A stretch of 64,000 bases of DNA from Cladophialophora immunda (lineage: Eukaryota > Ascomycota > Eurotiomycetes > Chaetothyriales > Herpotrichiellaceae). The notes beneath the pieces are model-generated. The model did no database searches. It was given only the letters and a program-made list of their open reading frames with translations, and was not told where the DNA came from. The stretch is taken from NCBI RefSeq assembly GCF_000835495.1, contig NW_015622541.1, positions 3,038,001 through 3,102,000 on the forward strand. Direction: 5' to 3'. The number at the start of each line of letters is the position of its first letter. Within the stretch, counting starts at the first letter, position 1. The position numbers and the translations under genes were made by a program. This document shows, one piece after another, positions 1-12,387 of this stretch.

Positions 1-378
1 TACATCCGCTACGAGCAACCCGAACTCTTCAAATCTTACCAGGTCCTCACCGATGCCTTCCACAACGTGCCCAGATTGAATCTGTACCAATTTGACGGGA
101 GCCCAATGCAACCCATGTATTTGATGTACAGCCCGCCCCAGATGCTCCCGACCCAGACGCTCAATCCGACGAGTGCACCGAGCGCGACGGGTAAATCGAG
201 GGTTAAGCGAACGGATGGAGGAGACGGCGACCAAGAAGTGCTCCAGCCGTTGAACCGAGACTCGCATATCATCAAGCAACAGCCCGCCGATTTCTACAAT
301 GCTGACAGGTGGTGGTGGGCGGGAGTTGGGTTGACGGCGCTTGGGACGGTGATGTACATGCTACCAACATCCGTGTGA
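1..378 (+). CDS. C-terminal end of a tail-anchored membrane protein (partial, family not recognised)
   Basis: The reading frame is open from the first base of the window, so this is the 3' end of a gene that begins upstream. The last 125 residues are visible. They start with a folded-looking stretch (YIRYEQPELF at the first base), pass through a Ser/Thr/Pro-rich linker and a charged segment (about residues 60-95), and end with a single hydrophobic helix preceded by three Trp (WWWAGVGLTALGTVMYML), followed by five residues and a stop. One hydrophobic segment at the extreme C-terminus is the architecture of tail-anchored proteins of the ER or mitochondrial outer membrane. I do not recognise the family, so no function is assigned. 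An in-frame ATG at 67 exists but is unlikely to be the start, because coding potential continues upstream of it. Confidence 0.7.
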   Translation, partial: YIRYEQPELFKSYQVLTDAFHNVPRLNLYQFDGSPMQPMYLMYSPPQMLPTQTLNPTSAPSATGKSRVKRTDGGDGDQEVLQPLNRDSHIIKQQPADFYNADRWWWAGVGLTALGTVMYMLPTSV

Positions 379-1119
379 GGGCAATTTCAGGAGCAAAACA
401 GAAAAGAGGTCAAAAGAGTTCGTGTCTGTCATTGAGAGGTTTTCGAGGTGTGTAGCCTTCAGGAATGGTGTTCTATAAATGCTTCAAACAAGGATTGTGA
501 AACAAGGCACGCATTTTCGGACAGGCGTTGGGGGAGCCTTTGTGTGATATTCTGCCTCGAAAAATATGCCATGGGTAAAGTGATCATGAAAATGTAGCGG
601 GAACCCGGTGGGGGGAGAAACAGGACGGTTAGATCAATGATTGCGAACATGAAATCCTCGTGGCTGGAGGCCACTGTCACATAGAATGGAACGGAAGTCC
701 GTAATATCAACTTTGCTGTTTTCGCACTTGTGGACCGCACCGTTCAAATCAGATCCAAATCCTTCTGTTCGGGGTCGCGGCACGTAGCCTCCATATATGC
801 CACCCCTAGTCACTTCTTCGCTACTCCCTTGTCTCTCGTGTAGATTGACTCCGTCTGCTGCTGAGAAAAGACCTGGAAACCAATGCCTTAAGCGTGGTCG
901 AGAAGCACACCAGGTTTTGACAATTCGTCCTTGTTTGGGGTTGAGATGATGCGGCCGTTGACTTTTCTGTACACATGGAAGAAGCACAATCAGTATAACG
1001 TCCACGAGGAAGGATGTGTGAAGCAAATATCAATTCAACTCCAGCAATACGCCGACTCGGCACCCGCAATTTTTGCTATATTGACGCGACCACGAATTTG
1101 CAGCCAATTCGCCCAGAAA
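379..1119. other. intergenic, no gene seen
   Basis: This is the 3' side of two convergent genes (the partial membrane protein and the GFA-like gene). Several overlapping short frames occur on both strands, but none has domain-like composition or splice signals that connect it to a neighbour. It probably holds the two 3' UTRs. Confidence 0.5.
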
Positions 1120-1842
1120 TCAGCGGGATAATTTGGGAGGTGCATCAGAGGGGATCTTGATCCCTGCATTTCGTCCATCAACTTTCCTCAATTTCAGGGC
1201 CTCGACGTCGACGCCTTTCAATGTGCGCACCTAGAACCGGAAACATCAGCATCGCATGTAAGCGACAACAAGAGCGGAGGAGCAAAGAATTGTTTTTTGA
1301 GGGTCGCAGTGGTGATGGGAACCAGGTCAGGACTTGAGAGACGTAAGTCCTTACATTCAACGCCCGATTATCTGCAAAAAAGTTGGGATCGGTGCTCTTC
1401 CCGCCAATGCTCGTCCCGCAGGTCGAGCAGAAAGAATGAGCAATTCTCTCTTTCCCAAAGGTGTAGGTGGTCAATTCATCAAAACCACTGAGCCAGGTGA
1501 TGTTGGACTCCAAGGGGTAGACCATAAGATATCCGTTGATGGCACAAATCGAGCCTGTACACGAGTAAGACAAGTCAGTCTAATGGTAAGAGATCTTTTG
1601 AGCCACGCCTGCAAGGCTTAGATTGGAGTCGACAAGTCGTAGGCTTACAATTGCAGCTGGTTACTGGGCCATCCTCGACCGGAGGGGAGAGCTTCATGGT
1701 GAATCTAGCATCGGTCAATAGGCCGGTGTCTACTTTGAGCACATTCACCTGCACACCTAACTCTGCCACAATGGCATGATCCTTCATATGACTTGGATTT
1801 TGGCTTTGCAGTCGGGCTAATCGGGCTGCCTAGGTCGGACAT
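1120..1842 (-). CDS. GFA/CENP-V-type zinc-binding protein (glutathione-dependent formaldehyde-activating family)
   Basis: Four exons (1757-1842, 1649-1704, 1355-1554, 1120-1230) join in frame to 150 residues. The zinc-ligand pattern of the family is complete once introns are removed: SCHCG near residue 23, CNCSIC near residue 45, and CSTCG in exon 3. The family name comes from a bacterial formaldehyde-glutathione adduct enzyme. In fungi most members have no proven reaction, so only a small cytosolic zinc protein with possible carbon-sulfur chemistry can be stated. The second CxxC is created across an intron (1555-1648), which explains why no single open frame shows it. The start at 1842 (MSDLGSP) puts the first Cys motif at the usual distance from the N-terminus. 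An upstream in-frame ATG at 1956 would add 38 residues of unremarkable sequence. Confidence 0.85.
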
Positions 1843-3950
1843 CGTGCCTTGATGTTTTGCAAACTCGAGCCTTTGTTGGTTGGGCAAGGTTAGCCGGCTC
1901 GAGAAAGTCTTCTTAATGCTGTTCTCGATAGTAGCATTGAAGACTGCATATGACACTGGGCCAACTGCTCAGACCGACTCACCTGAGGCCTCCTGTCGCG
2001 TGCTTTGATGGGATCAATACCCCTTTCGGTCACCGGCGTTGAACCACGTCAAGGTCGGCCAACGGACAAAGATTAGTCCGAGGTTAAGGGTAGCCTGACG
2101 AGTGTGGCCACTACACGTGCAAAATTGGACGGTGAAATTTGAACAGATGCCGACTTGAGATGGCCAGTCACAGCGCGAGATAACCTGGAATGGTGGAAGT
2201 TGCCCTTATCACAGATGTCAATGGGAAGCAGCTGGAGGTCAGGGGGACAAACAGCTGCAGAAAAGAGTGTGAATGGTCGAAACAAGTTGCATTAGCATCT
2301 TCATCGCTCCCATGCCATGATTGGAGGACAAACAAGCGGAGTCCTCAGTCAAACAAAAGGAGGGGGATGAAACTGGCGGACACACCACGCCCTCTTGGGA
2401 CCTCAGTTCAGGCAAGGGTCTGGAAAAGGTGGGAACGTCCATCCACAGACTAAGCAGTGACAGCCGACAGGTCGCATGAAGCTGCTTGCCCTTGGCGTGG
2501 TCTGCGACCATGGCCATGCTATCTGTCTGGTCCTTTCGTCTGATCCACGTTGCAGGTTGCTCGCTGTTTATGGGACCCGTCTTCTCCATCATGACGCAGC
2601 CTGTTCCTTGTCGGAAGCACAGAGCTGATGAACAGTGGATCCAACACGGGTGATATCTGGGGGTTGTACGCGTGCCCCATGGTCTCATGAGACAAAGCTT
2701 CGGTTGTTGGCGGCGTATCTACGAAATAGTCACATTTTGGGTGGTGGAGGAAGATTGCGCTCGATGGGGGATGGAGAGGTGTAGAACTCGTTCGCGAAGT
2801 ACCGAGTACATAGAGCGAGACAAGACTTCAAGATATATCTCGCTGGATCGACAAATGGCGTGGCAAGATTACTATACCTAACTGATCGATATCAAGATTT
2901 GGTGAGGGTGATTTCTGGGCGTGCTCTTCAATCCTGGGTCATTGGCACGATGGTATCGTCAACTAGTCTCCCGTGAGTAAGCGAAGCCCCCGTGTTACCC
3001 CCGTGGAGTCTGCTGCTTAACGCCTAGAGCCCAATCCACTGTGCCTCGTAAAAGCTGGGGAATAGCGAGCCTCCCGAATGCCAGAATTTTACCATGCGTT
3101 ATGCTCGGATCAAGCCGACAGGGTGACAGTTACACGAGATGGTGGTGCGTGGCACAAAGTATGCGCGATGATGTGATTCGGCCCGGAGCTTCTTCTGATG
3201 AGAAATCCAACTGGAATAAGGTGCGGAGAATGTGTGGGAGGACTTGAGCAAGAGGATCCAGCTGGTTGGTTCTCTCGTCGACGACCTCTCGAGAGCCATT
3301 TAGCGTTGATGCCTTGCGGCCCTGCAAGGGTCAAGGGAGCGGCGAAAGCGTGGGGATGTCAAGCATCAGGCAGCCTCCTCAATCCGTGGATGGTGAAGAG
3401 CAGATGATCATCCAGTGTGTCCCAGATGACGGCTTTTTATAAATCCTGCGCCTTGAAAAGGAAGGCTTGACTCGGTCACTAGAGAGCGCGCCGAACGGGA
3501 GCGGAGGGATCCCTGGTGCAGGGTGGGATGTTGAATTCGGAGACTGACTGCGATGACTGCGACGGCCTTTCGCTTTGCATCGGAGTCGGGGATGGAGGGC
3601 TATCGATGGCCGGTTTTCTGCATCTTACGTTAACGAATTCGACAACTCCAAGACTTTGGAAGAACAGGGCTGCTTCGTGACCAGGCTTATCCCCCCTCTC
3701 TCCAAAGAAGCAATTGGGCGTAAGCGGTTTCTGACTTGGGGGTGAGCCGCCTCGTCGAGAATAGTTGATCTGCACGCCAGTTTGTGGCCAGGAGGGGCAC
3801 CAGAAGGTCGTCTAGACTTTGCTCTAGGACGAAAACATTGGAAGCGAGAAGGGAGACGCGGTGGTTTTAGGCAGCATGTAGAGGCGGTTTGGGCAAAAGT
3901 AGCTAATCGCCTGCGTATTGCCGGGCCCCCCAGTCAGATGCCCCCCGAGG

Positions 3951-3986
3951 GTGTCAATGGGTGTCAATGGGTGCCAATGGGTGCCA
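3951..3986. repeat. 10-bp tandem repeat, about 3.6 units
   Basis: Units of GTGTCAATGG, GTGTCAATGG, GTGCCAATGG and a partial GTGCCA follow directly. They lie in non-coding DNA about 1.2 kb upstream of the C2H2 regulator. Each unit contains CCAAT-like (CCAATGG) or CAATGG sequence, so a CCAAT-binding-complex role is conceivable but unproven. Confidence 0.8.
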
Positions 3987-4377
3987 GCAGCTGCCAACCG
4001 CTTTGTGCGCCGCCGCCCGCTGCCCGCAAGCCTCTACCCGTTCCGAGTTCGTAGTCGAGTGATGGCCCGCCCACATCACACCTAGCGCCATCGTCCTCGC
4101 ACCACTCACCACCCTCCAAAAATTCCTCTGACTGTCTCTCTCGTCAGCCAGTTCGCACGAACCACCCAATTCCCCCTCCTCCTCTCTTTTGACCGCAAAA
4201 CCTCCTCTCATCGTACTTTTATTCCCTCCACGCCGCACATCCACACGCATCCCGCGTCCTCTGCATCACCCCCCAACCTCCATCCCCCGTCCTCGTGCCT
4301 CTGACTGGCTTCTGCACTCCGCTCTGCACGACGGGGCTTGCCATTGCCTGATCCATATCTAGCCTAGATACTCCGCC

Positions 4378-4428
4378 ATGCCAGTGTCGACGGAACTACA
4401 ACCAGCGACCAGCATAACTGCAACCTAG
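4378..4428 (+). promoter_or_regulatory. candidate upstream ORF in the C2H2 regulator leader
   Basis: ATG at 4378 opens a 16-codon frame ending in TAG at 4426-4428, in the C/T-rich leader 730 bases before the main ATG. Whether it lies on the mature mRNA depends on the unknown transcription start and on any 5'-UTR intron. Confidence 0.3.
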
Positions 4429-5157
4429 ACCCCAACAATTGCCCCGGTACCGCCTCCTTACAGAAGCAACGAAGATCCCGCTGCATTCGAAAGACCCTTC
4501 TCCGTATTGCTCTCCAGACCTCCAGGCTTTGTCTGGACGCCCACGCAGCACCAGACCCAGGCCCTGTTCTCGGCTGTCCACTTTTCCTCGCCACAGGCCA
4601 TGAGGAGCAGCAAAAGCAATAAGTCCTCCGCTCATTTCTCACGAGCCTTACCCCCCGAGGTCACCTGAACAACGTTCATTCTGCGCGACCCGGTACCTGC
4701 ATTCGAAGGAAAACTCGCTCGTGCCATTTCTGCATCCCACAACCCGTTGCGAATTCTTTCTCCCACAAACGCCATCTAGTCCATCTTAGTCTGCGCAAAG
4801 AACATCCCTTGATTGTCTATCGAAGTATTGGGCTGAGGCCGAGGGGGACACATACAAACACGGGGTACTGCAGAGAAGTCGCAACTACCTTAGGCAAGTC
4901 TACAACCGGGAAGACAGGTACTCTGCGCCAACCCAGCAATACCTCCACCCCCCACAGACCGCATAGCTGCGACAGCCCAGTGGGAAGAATTAGGAGCCTG
5001 TCTGAATCCCCTCGTCGACTTCCACTGTGAGTCTTGGCTGTGCGGATCATTGGCATTCCGATCATGCCGCATAACCCGTGATATCACTTGCCTGCATCGC
5101 CGCCTGGATCACTGTCAGGCTCTCAGGCTTGTTGTGACAACCGCACGTTCACGCATC

Positions 5158-8100
5158 ATGGCAGAGCTCGACTCTGTGGAACAAAGGGAGCAGGATTCGC
5201 TCGCCCAGAACGGCTCCTCCGACGATGTCAAGGACGCCGATGGCGGCGGAGGAGAAAATGTCGGTGGACCACCGCCGAAAAAGAGGAGGAGAGTTGCAAA
5301 GCCGAATCCAGACAAGAAATTCGAGTGTAAACACGAAGGGTGCGGTAAAAGCTACTCTCGTGCTGAGCATCTCTATAGGCACCAGCTCAACCGTGAGTCT
5401 TTCTTGCCTGGTTTGTTCTATCCCTTCTAATTCCTCGAAGATACTCCCAAGACAATCTATCGTTGCGACTATCCCGACTGCAGTAGGTATTTTGTGCGTC
5501 AAGATCTTTGCATTCGACATCGGGAACGACATACAACCCATGGCTCCCAACTCCACAAGCGGGATGCTTTCGCCCAGTCCACCTCGAATACCCAGGTGAT
5601 GCCTACGATGGCACCCCAGCACCACCACGGTCAACCTCAAGCTTATCCAATGTCTGCCCCTGACGTCAAGAGTGCCCAGGATGGCCAGCATCTCGGCCCT
5701 CAACAGGGGCATTCCGTCGACAGTCGTCACTATGGACAGCCGTCTCACATTGCCAACAATACTGTCCCTCCTCAAACGGCGTCCACCGAACCGAGATTTC
5801 ATCCTCCCACCCCGCAAACCGCCGTTGCCAGACCGGAACCCCCGTTGCATCGTACCGGCAGCCTTAGTAGCAATCCTATGAGCCCACCGCAAAAACAAGA
5901 GAACTGGTCCTCAGTTGTCCGCAGACAAAGTTTCAACAATTCGGATCAGAGGAGGGACCAGGCATCTTATTCCCAGATGCAAGCAAGAGATAGGAGCTCG
6001 GGGCAAAATGTCCCGCCATCGCCCGTTCGGCAATATTCCGGGACGTCGGGACCCCCTCTGCAGCCGGTCCGATCGCACTCCGACAGTGCCATGGACAGAA
6101 GTGTATTGAATAACGGCTATATGCAGTCTGTTGACATGACTTCCGCTGCCGCGTACTCTTCGGCAGGCTATCCATCTGCCGGTGTGTCGCGGACGGCAGA
6201 TGCTGCGTTTGCTGCTGCGGTCTCACATGGATTGACCCGGAATGATCCCTTCTCATACTCCCTGCTTAACACCAGTATGTCGAACGTGGACATCAACACC
6301 GGCTTCGGGTTCCCTGTCTTCGGCGGTGACGAGTTCACTCAGACGCCATTCACTGTGGCGGATGATTTTACGCAGTGGCTCTTCAACGATGCTCAGTCTG
6401 GGTCCAACGATTTCTCGCCGCCCAACTACGTCCCCGGTTACAGTGGCCATGACCAGCAGCAGGTTCAAGGTCCGTATTTTTCCCAAAGCCCATCATCATC
6501 TGGCAACAACTACTCCACAAGTACCGGCTTGCAGCATCCTATGAGCGTTACCAGCATTCTGGATTCAACTGCGACCAGCCAATACATAATGTCTGAGTCC
6601 AAACGTCACGAGCTCCTCGATCTGATGCAGACCCAATTCCTTGAACGCCCGCACGATGCAGTGAAAAAGAGAAAGGACTCCGTGTTTGAAGGTGACCTTG
6701 ACAACGAGGGTCATATCTTGAGTTTGCGAATGATGCACACCTACATTGGTTCATATTGGTATCATCAACATGCGCAGTTGCCCATCCTACATAAGCCCAC
6801 TTTTTCTGCTGATCGGACTCCCAACCTCCTGTTACTCATGGTCATTGCCATTGGGGCTGCGACGTTGGATAAAGCTTACGGCACGACTTTAACCGATTCT
6901 GCGGCAGAATTTGCCAATTTCGTTGTTTGGCATCTGCGCTGGGAAATTGTCCGAGATGTCGACTTCAGACCTCCTGCAAAGCTCTGGGTCTTTCAGACCC
7001 TTCTACTTATCGAGGTATATGAGAAGATGTATGCGACTCGGGCGCTGCACGAAAGAGCGCACATTCACCATGACTCGACCCTTACTCTCATGCGCCGCGG
7101 CAGCTCCCTCCTGGGTCGTTCAGCATCTGATTCCCCGCCCAGTCTACGAGGAGAGCAGGACAATGGGAGGATGTCGGTACCGTTCATGGGAGCAGAAGCC
7201 TCAAAATCCGAAGAATCTTGGCATCGATGGATCACTACCGAAGCAACGCGTCGTGCAGCTTTCGGAGCCTTTGTTCTTGATTCCATTCATGCAACTATGT
7301 TCGGTCACGCGGCGAAGATGGTCGCACATGAGATGCGCCTACCCTTGCCATGTGATGAAGGTCTTTGGTCCGCTGTTTCCCCCTCCGAGGCTGCGCGAGT
7401 TCAATCCTCGTTGCAGACCAACGGAATCAAGCCAATCATGTTTCTTGATGGTCTAAAGAGGACGCTGAACGGTCAAAGAGTACGCACGAATTCCTTCGGC
7501 CGTACCATCATCATGGCGGGTCTGCTATCCGTCTCTTGGCATATGACTCAAAGGGATTTGCAAATCTCTTCCCTCGGACCGCGAACAGCCAACTCCTTTG
7601 GAGGGCCAGACAAATGGAAAGGCGTCCTGTTACGCGCCTTTGACAACTGGAAGCGGGATTTTGACGAAGCTTTGGCAGAAGCCACACCTGCCCCGTCCTC
7701 CCCGTTGCGGACCCCCGTTGCACCTCCCCACCCAATCTTACGCCCAGTTGATGATGAAAACATCTTCGAGTCACGGACGGTGCTGCATCATCTTGCACAC
7801 ATTGCCGCCCATGTCGATGTTGTTGATTGCCAAGTCTTCGCCGGTGCGAACAGACTCCTCGGACGCTCAATAACCCCAAAGGATTACAGTGTTGTACGTG
7901 AGAAGATCGAGCGGTGGGCTACAAAGGCTTCGGCAAGAGACGCAGCGTTTTATGCTCTCAAATTTATTGTTCAGGTTCTCATTCCACCAGACGGAGATGG
8001 GCTGGATGGGATCAGCGGTCGCTTGTATGGCCACGCCAGCCCAATCCTTCCACAAGCATTCGAGCACAACCAATATATTGCTCGTGATGATTTCCTGTTG

Positions 8101-8574
8101 AATCGCCCCTGGGTGCTGTACATATCAGCACTCGTCGTCTGGTGCTACGGTTTCGCCCTTGAAGGCCCCATCAAGCCTCCCCCAACCGAAGCAGAATTCG
8201 AAACCTACGAGCAAAAGGAGCGAGACATGCGGCAATACCTCGAGAGGGTTGCTGGAGTTCGGGCACCCGATGATCTTGAAAACGTGAAAGGCAAGAACCG
8301 ATGTCTCGGATTGCTCATGATTTTAAAGGAGTCCTTCGAGAGCACAAGATGGGAGCTCACCCATGAAGCCGCAGGTCTCCTGGGCAATGCCTGTTCCAAA
8401 CTCAAAGGCATTGACGAAGACAAAATCGTGGGTCCCGGCAGTTTGGCAAGGGACGATCCCAGTTTGACACCCAATGGCTATTTCTACGGAAATTCCAACG
8501 GCCACACTCACTCGGGTATTCACCGTGAAAACAGTCGAGAGCATGTGACTGTCGCTAACGCGGCCAGGATATAG
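5158..8574 (+). CDS. C2H2 zinc-finger transcription factor with fungal-specific regulatory domain
   Basis: Two exons (5158-5392, 5441-8574; 48-nt intron) give 1122 residues. The N-terminus carries an acidic stretch, a classical nuclear localisation signal (PPKKRRRVAKP) and two C2H2 fingers, each C-x4-C-x12-H-x3-H. The intron falls inside the codon of the last His of finger 1. Residues about 120-470 are low-complexity, rich in Pro, Ser and Gln. The second half contains the fungal transcription-factor 'middle homology' domain (PF04082 type) around the motif YHQHAQLPILHKPTF, followed by TLDKAYG. This layout (two N-terminal fingers plus middle homology region) is that of yeast Rsf2/Tda9 and S. 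pombe Klf1-like regulators, which are linked to carbon use and quiescence. The target genes here cannot be read from sequence. The very long, pyrimidine-rich leader suggests tight transcriptional and perhaps translational control. Confidence 0.9.
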
Positions 8575-10022
8575 GCTGCGGAGCTGCTGGTACACACTGA
8601 CGCGAGTTTCTTACTCCGGTTCGTTTTTCACACCAAACCCCGGTCAGGGCAGAAATAGTATAGTTTCCGGGTAGCCAGCACACCGGCTGCGTGCGAGAGC
8701 AGCATGGCACAGCACCTGCAGTCTCTTTCGGTTTCACCAGGCCGGTCGAACGTGGAGCCTTGCTTACAGGGAATAACGATCTTTCTTATTGCTACTATTG
8801 GATGCTCTTGTTGAGTGCAAAGGATTTCAAAACAGGTTCGACGAAATTTGCCTTTTTTGTTGCGTTTTGTGTTTAAGCAGGCGGCTATCTGATACCCCAT
8901 CTGTTGTGACTTTTGTCACGTCTTGTTTATATCATTGTTCATGTCATGTTTGTTGTCAATTACATCGGCAAAGGCCACAGCATATATCCCTCCTAACACA
9001 TCACCGAAGGGTCGGCGAGATGGCATTCGGCATTCGGAATGGGGCAACTTTTGCCACTTGGGCACCAATTAAAGGTTGGGACATTTATGCGAACATGTTT
9101 GCTTTTCCTTGTTCAGAGCTGCATGTACACGGTGCACGGAAATTGCTTTTGCGGTTTGCAAGGGTGTGCAGATGGAACCCGCGAAATTGTGGAGAAAGGA
9201 GCACATGTTTAAACAGAATGATGTCTCAATATGCATGCATACGATGCAAAGGCTGGGTTGATCAAGAGATGGCAAGTGGAAGCGATGGAATGCATCTTCC
9301 TACTTGGTCGCAGTCACTGATTTGAGCATGTTGTTCTTTCACGCGGCATGATACATCTGGACCTGGGACGATCTCATCACGCGGCAGTCTGTCTCTACCA
9401 GTCGGAGCATTTTCAACAGCGGCTGGTCATTTCTTCCAGCTGTGGTTGTCTGTCTTTACCAAACCGGATTCGTTTATTCCTTTCTTGAGCGACGGCAATC
9501 CATTTGTTGCACCACTGCACGTATGGACATGAAGAATATGTCGTCTTGCAGGCACGACCTCAGGAAGAATGAAATGGCATCAAACGTGCCAATCTACTAA
9601 TGTCGATCTGTTGCGGGCCCCTGAATTTGTGGGCAAATTTGTTAGGTTTTCTCACTGTCATTATATTACGCATCATATTGGCACATGGCGGGGAGGGGAC
9701 GGAAAAGGGGACAAAAATAAGCTTTATGAGGGATGGTTAGGTGGATGAATCGATGAGTGAATGGAAGGATGGATGAACAGATGATCGAGACATATGATAA
9801 ACCCAGGTGGCACGGGGCACACAGGGGAGGAAATGGGCGAGAGGGGCGGCGACGAGGCTGAAATGGGTGACGGAGACGGAGAGGTGAACAATAGCTGTAG
9901 TCGAACATATGCACCTTAAATCCATACTACGTGGTGTGTCTGCACCACAGATCTTCTCGAAACACTTTTCCTGGCAAATCAGTCTAAATATAATACAGTA
10001 TTCATGTACACATGCCGATACT
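8575..10022. other. intergenic, 3' sides of two convergent genes
   Basis: Contains the 3' UTRs of the C2H2 regulator and the SET gene. A stretch at about 9730-9785 is a degenerate GGATGAAT/GATG-type tetranucleotide repeat. The longest frame (8789-9325, +) has no domain-like composition and is treated as chance. Confidence 0.5.
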
Positions 10023-11473
10023 TTAGCCCGTCTTCCTCCTTCTCCAGCTCGAATGCACCGTCGGATCCTTCACGATCCTGTCCCACTCCCTCGCCGCCTC
10101 GGCGTCGGGCCCGTACTTCAAGCGCGCAGCCTCGGCGGCCAACTTTGCGTACTTTTTCGCGCCCCTGGCGCTCCCCGCAGCGTTGTACGTGAGGGCGGCG
10201 TGGCCATAGGCGTCGTCCAGGAACGCGTCGAGCCCTTCCTGGCGGTACAGCGCGACGAGCATCTCGGCCTTCTTGACGCTGGCGGTCGAGTTGGCCGTCC
10301 ACTGCGACAGCGCCCACTGCAGCGCGATCATGTCCTCGGTCGCCTTGTCCGCGTCCTCGAGCGGCCGCGCCGCCGTGTGCGTGCACCGCGCGCACGTGCA
10401 CGCGAAGTGGAACGTCGACTGCAGGTACTGCTGCCGGTCCGCGTGCAGGCGCAGCGGCGGCGCGTACGAGATGGTCACCTCTTCGCCTTGCGCGATCGGG
10501 CGCACCGCGTGCACGAAGTGCGTGAGCAGTGTCGGGGAGAGGTAATATTGTGCGCTGCAAAAAAAAAAAGGTGGGAGTGTGTGTCAGTTTGTGTACGCTG
10601 CTTGCAAGGGAGCCTCGTCGGGCGCGAAGAGGTTGGCAAGAGCAAGAAAAGAGGTACAAAAACTTACTTTGGCCCACAAGCATGGTTCATCCTCGACGCC
10701 TCTGGGAACACGGCCAGATGCATCTGCCCTCCGACCTGCATCTCGAAGGCGTTCGCTTTCACCACGTCCTGGACCACGACGCTCGGCTCGCCGTAGATCT
10801 TCGCCAGGCTGAGATACACATCCCGACTGGCCGCGGGGAGTTGGTCCACGGCTATCCGGAGGAATCGCTCTCGCTCCGAGGTCGAGAGGACGTTCTCCAT
10901 GTGCGCGAGCAGGTACGGGGTGTACGCCGTGATAAGGTCGCCGCGTTGCAGGGCCCGGGTGGCCAGCATGCCCACCCCTTTCCCTGGGATTGGCGTGGTG
11001 TACCACGGTCTGTCCACGTCGTCATCCAGGTTAATGCCACGGGAAGATAGAGCGGTTGGATCTTGGAAGGGGAGGAGCGACGCGAATTCTTGGGCGATTG
11101 GGGGCGTCGTAAAGATCGATATGCCCCGGCCGTTGCTGAACGTCGCGTCGGTGTAGACGCACAGTTGGTCGCCTAGCTCGTCCAAGAAGTCGGTACAGAC
11201 CGGTTTATGGGACCAAGGAGAATAATCGGGAGCGGTGGAATGCTCGTCGTTGGAAGAATCAGCATCATCATCGTCGTCGTCGTCGTCCAGTTCCGCTTGA
11301 CCTGATCCGTGGAGAAGACCATCACCAAGCGCGCTGTCCCCGGCCTCAGCAGCACTCTCGCTTTCAATAATTGGGCGCTCTTCCAGTGCCGAGGCCGCCT
11401 CCAGAGTGCTCGCGGCAACGATGGGCGTAAGCAAGCATAGAGCAGTAATGACGGAGACCAGCTCGGTTTTCAT
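10023..11473 (-). CDS. SET-domain protein with N-terminal signal peptide
   Basis: Two exons (10668-11473, 10023-10554; 113-nt intron with a poly-pyrimidine acceptor) give 445 residues. The start at 11473 is chosen because it directly opens a typical signal peptide (MKTELVSVITALCLLTPIVAA), followed by an acidic linker with a run of eight Asp. The SET fold is recognisable from GKGVGMLATRAL through the catalytic-site motif RMNHACGPNAQYY, which is assembled across the intron, to HAVRPIAQGEEVTISY. A post-SET cysteine cluster (CTCARC) follows. SET proteins normally methylate lysines in nucleus or cytosol, so a secretory signal is unusual. A group of fungal SET proteins with this N-terminus exists, but substrates are unknown to me. 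GC content is high in the second exon. Confidence 0.88.
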
Positions 11474-12387
11474 CTTGGCACGCAACAAACAAACAGGATT
11501 AAGAATAGACGGCAGAAGGTTAGAGTACGCAGGGCACAAAGGAGAGATGGAGTGAGAACGGCAACAAGAGGTCGACTGGTTGGCGACCGTTAGCTGTTAT
11601 AGAGAGCATCTGGAGGACTTGAAACACTGTGCCCTGAACAGCGTTTCAGGTTGCATCAATCCCCCCCTGGTGTCCTACGGGGAGAAGACGGTGATGACAC
11701 CTAGCTGTTGGTCATTTTCGATACCAAGGAGCCGAGAAGCAGACTTGGGTACGACGTGAGGTCTACTTGACTTTGAAGTATGGAGGTTGAGGTGCTGGTA
11801 TCCATGGTGCTAGAGACGATGCGGTAGGAGGGGAGAGAGGAAGACGGAGAGTTTAATCACAAGGTCAAACGGCACGACTATTGCTTCAAGCCACAAATTG
11901 TAGTGGCATTGTCCACATATATTGACCTCATGCTTTTAATAGGACGCTTGTGGCAGATCCATCGATTTTGCATCAATAACAATGTCTCTAGAGACTCTGC
12001 CAGGATGTTTGAGCCTCAGTCCAGTCTTCCATTGATCCTTTCCTTCTAGTATACATCTACTTTTGTTTACAAAACGCATGCTTTTTCGTCAAATTCTTGT
12101 CTGCATTGGCAGACTGTTGCGCACATGTCGAGTATACGCGGCCACCACTATCAACGTGCTTCGCCTGAGCTGAGAGTGCTGGCAGGACATTCGGCAGGAT
12201 GGAATAGCGATGGACGTCATTGGTTCTCGAAAGGAGGTCTGGAAGCTGCCACATCGAGACGGCCCCTACCCATCTCTCCAGGAACAGGTGGCCGTCACAG
12301 CTAATAGCAGGCGAAGTATGTGCAGCCATGACGAACGGGCGGGCAACGGGGTCGTCCTTCTCTAGTATTGCGTAATTGTCTCCTCTT
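11474..12387. other. intergenic, promoter side of the SET gene and 3' side of OST2
   Basis: No gene recognised. Short frames on the minus strand at 12057-12416 overlap the OST2 end and have no support. Nothing repetitive is seen. Confidence 0.5.

Larger units (their letters stand above)
1843..5157. other. 3.3-kb intergenic region and long leader of the C2H2 regulator gene
   Basis: No convincing gene is present on either strand. A TATA-like element (TTTTTATAAATCC) lies at about 3432-3445. A run of 10-bp units is at 3951-3986. From about 4080 to 4760 the + strand is strongly C/T-rich, as in promoters and leaders of highly regulated fungal genes. At 4378-4428 a 16-codon upstream ORF (MPVSTELQPATSITAT) begins with ATG in this pyrimidine-rich segment. 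Probable transcript leader runs from roughly 4.1 kb to the ATG at 5158, possibly with a 5'-UTR intron. The 1843-3400 part shows nothing I can name. Confidence 0.5.

Noticed and set aside
9909..10796. 295-codon + strand frame
   Set aside because: Antisense to the second exon of the SET gene; Arg-rich shadow without domains.
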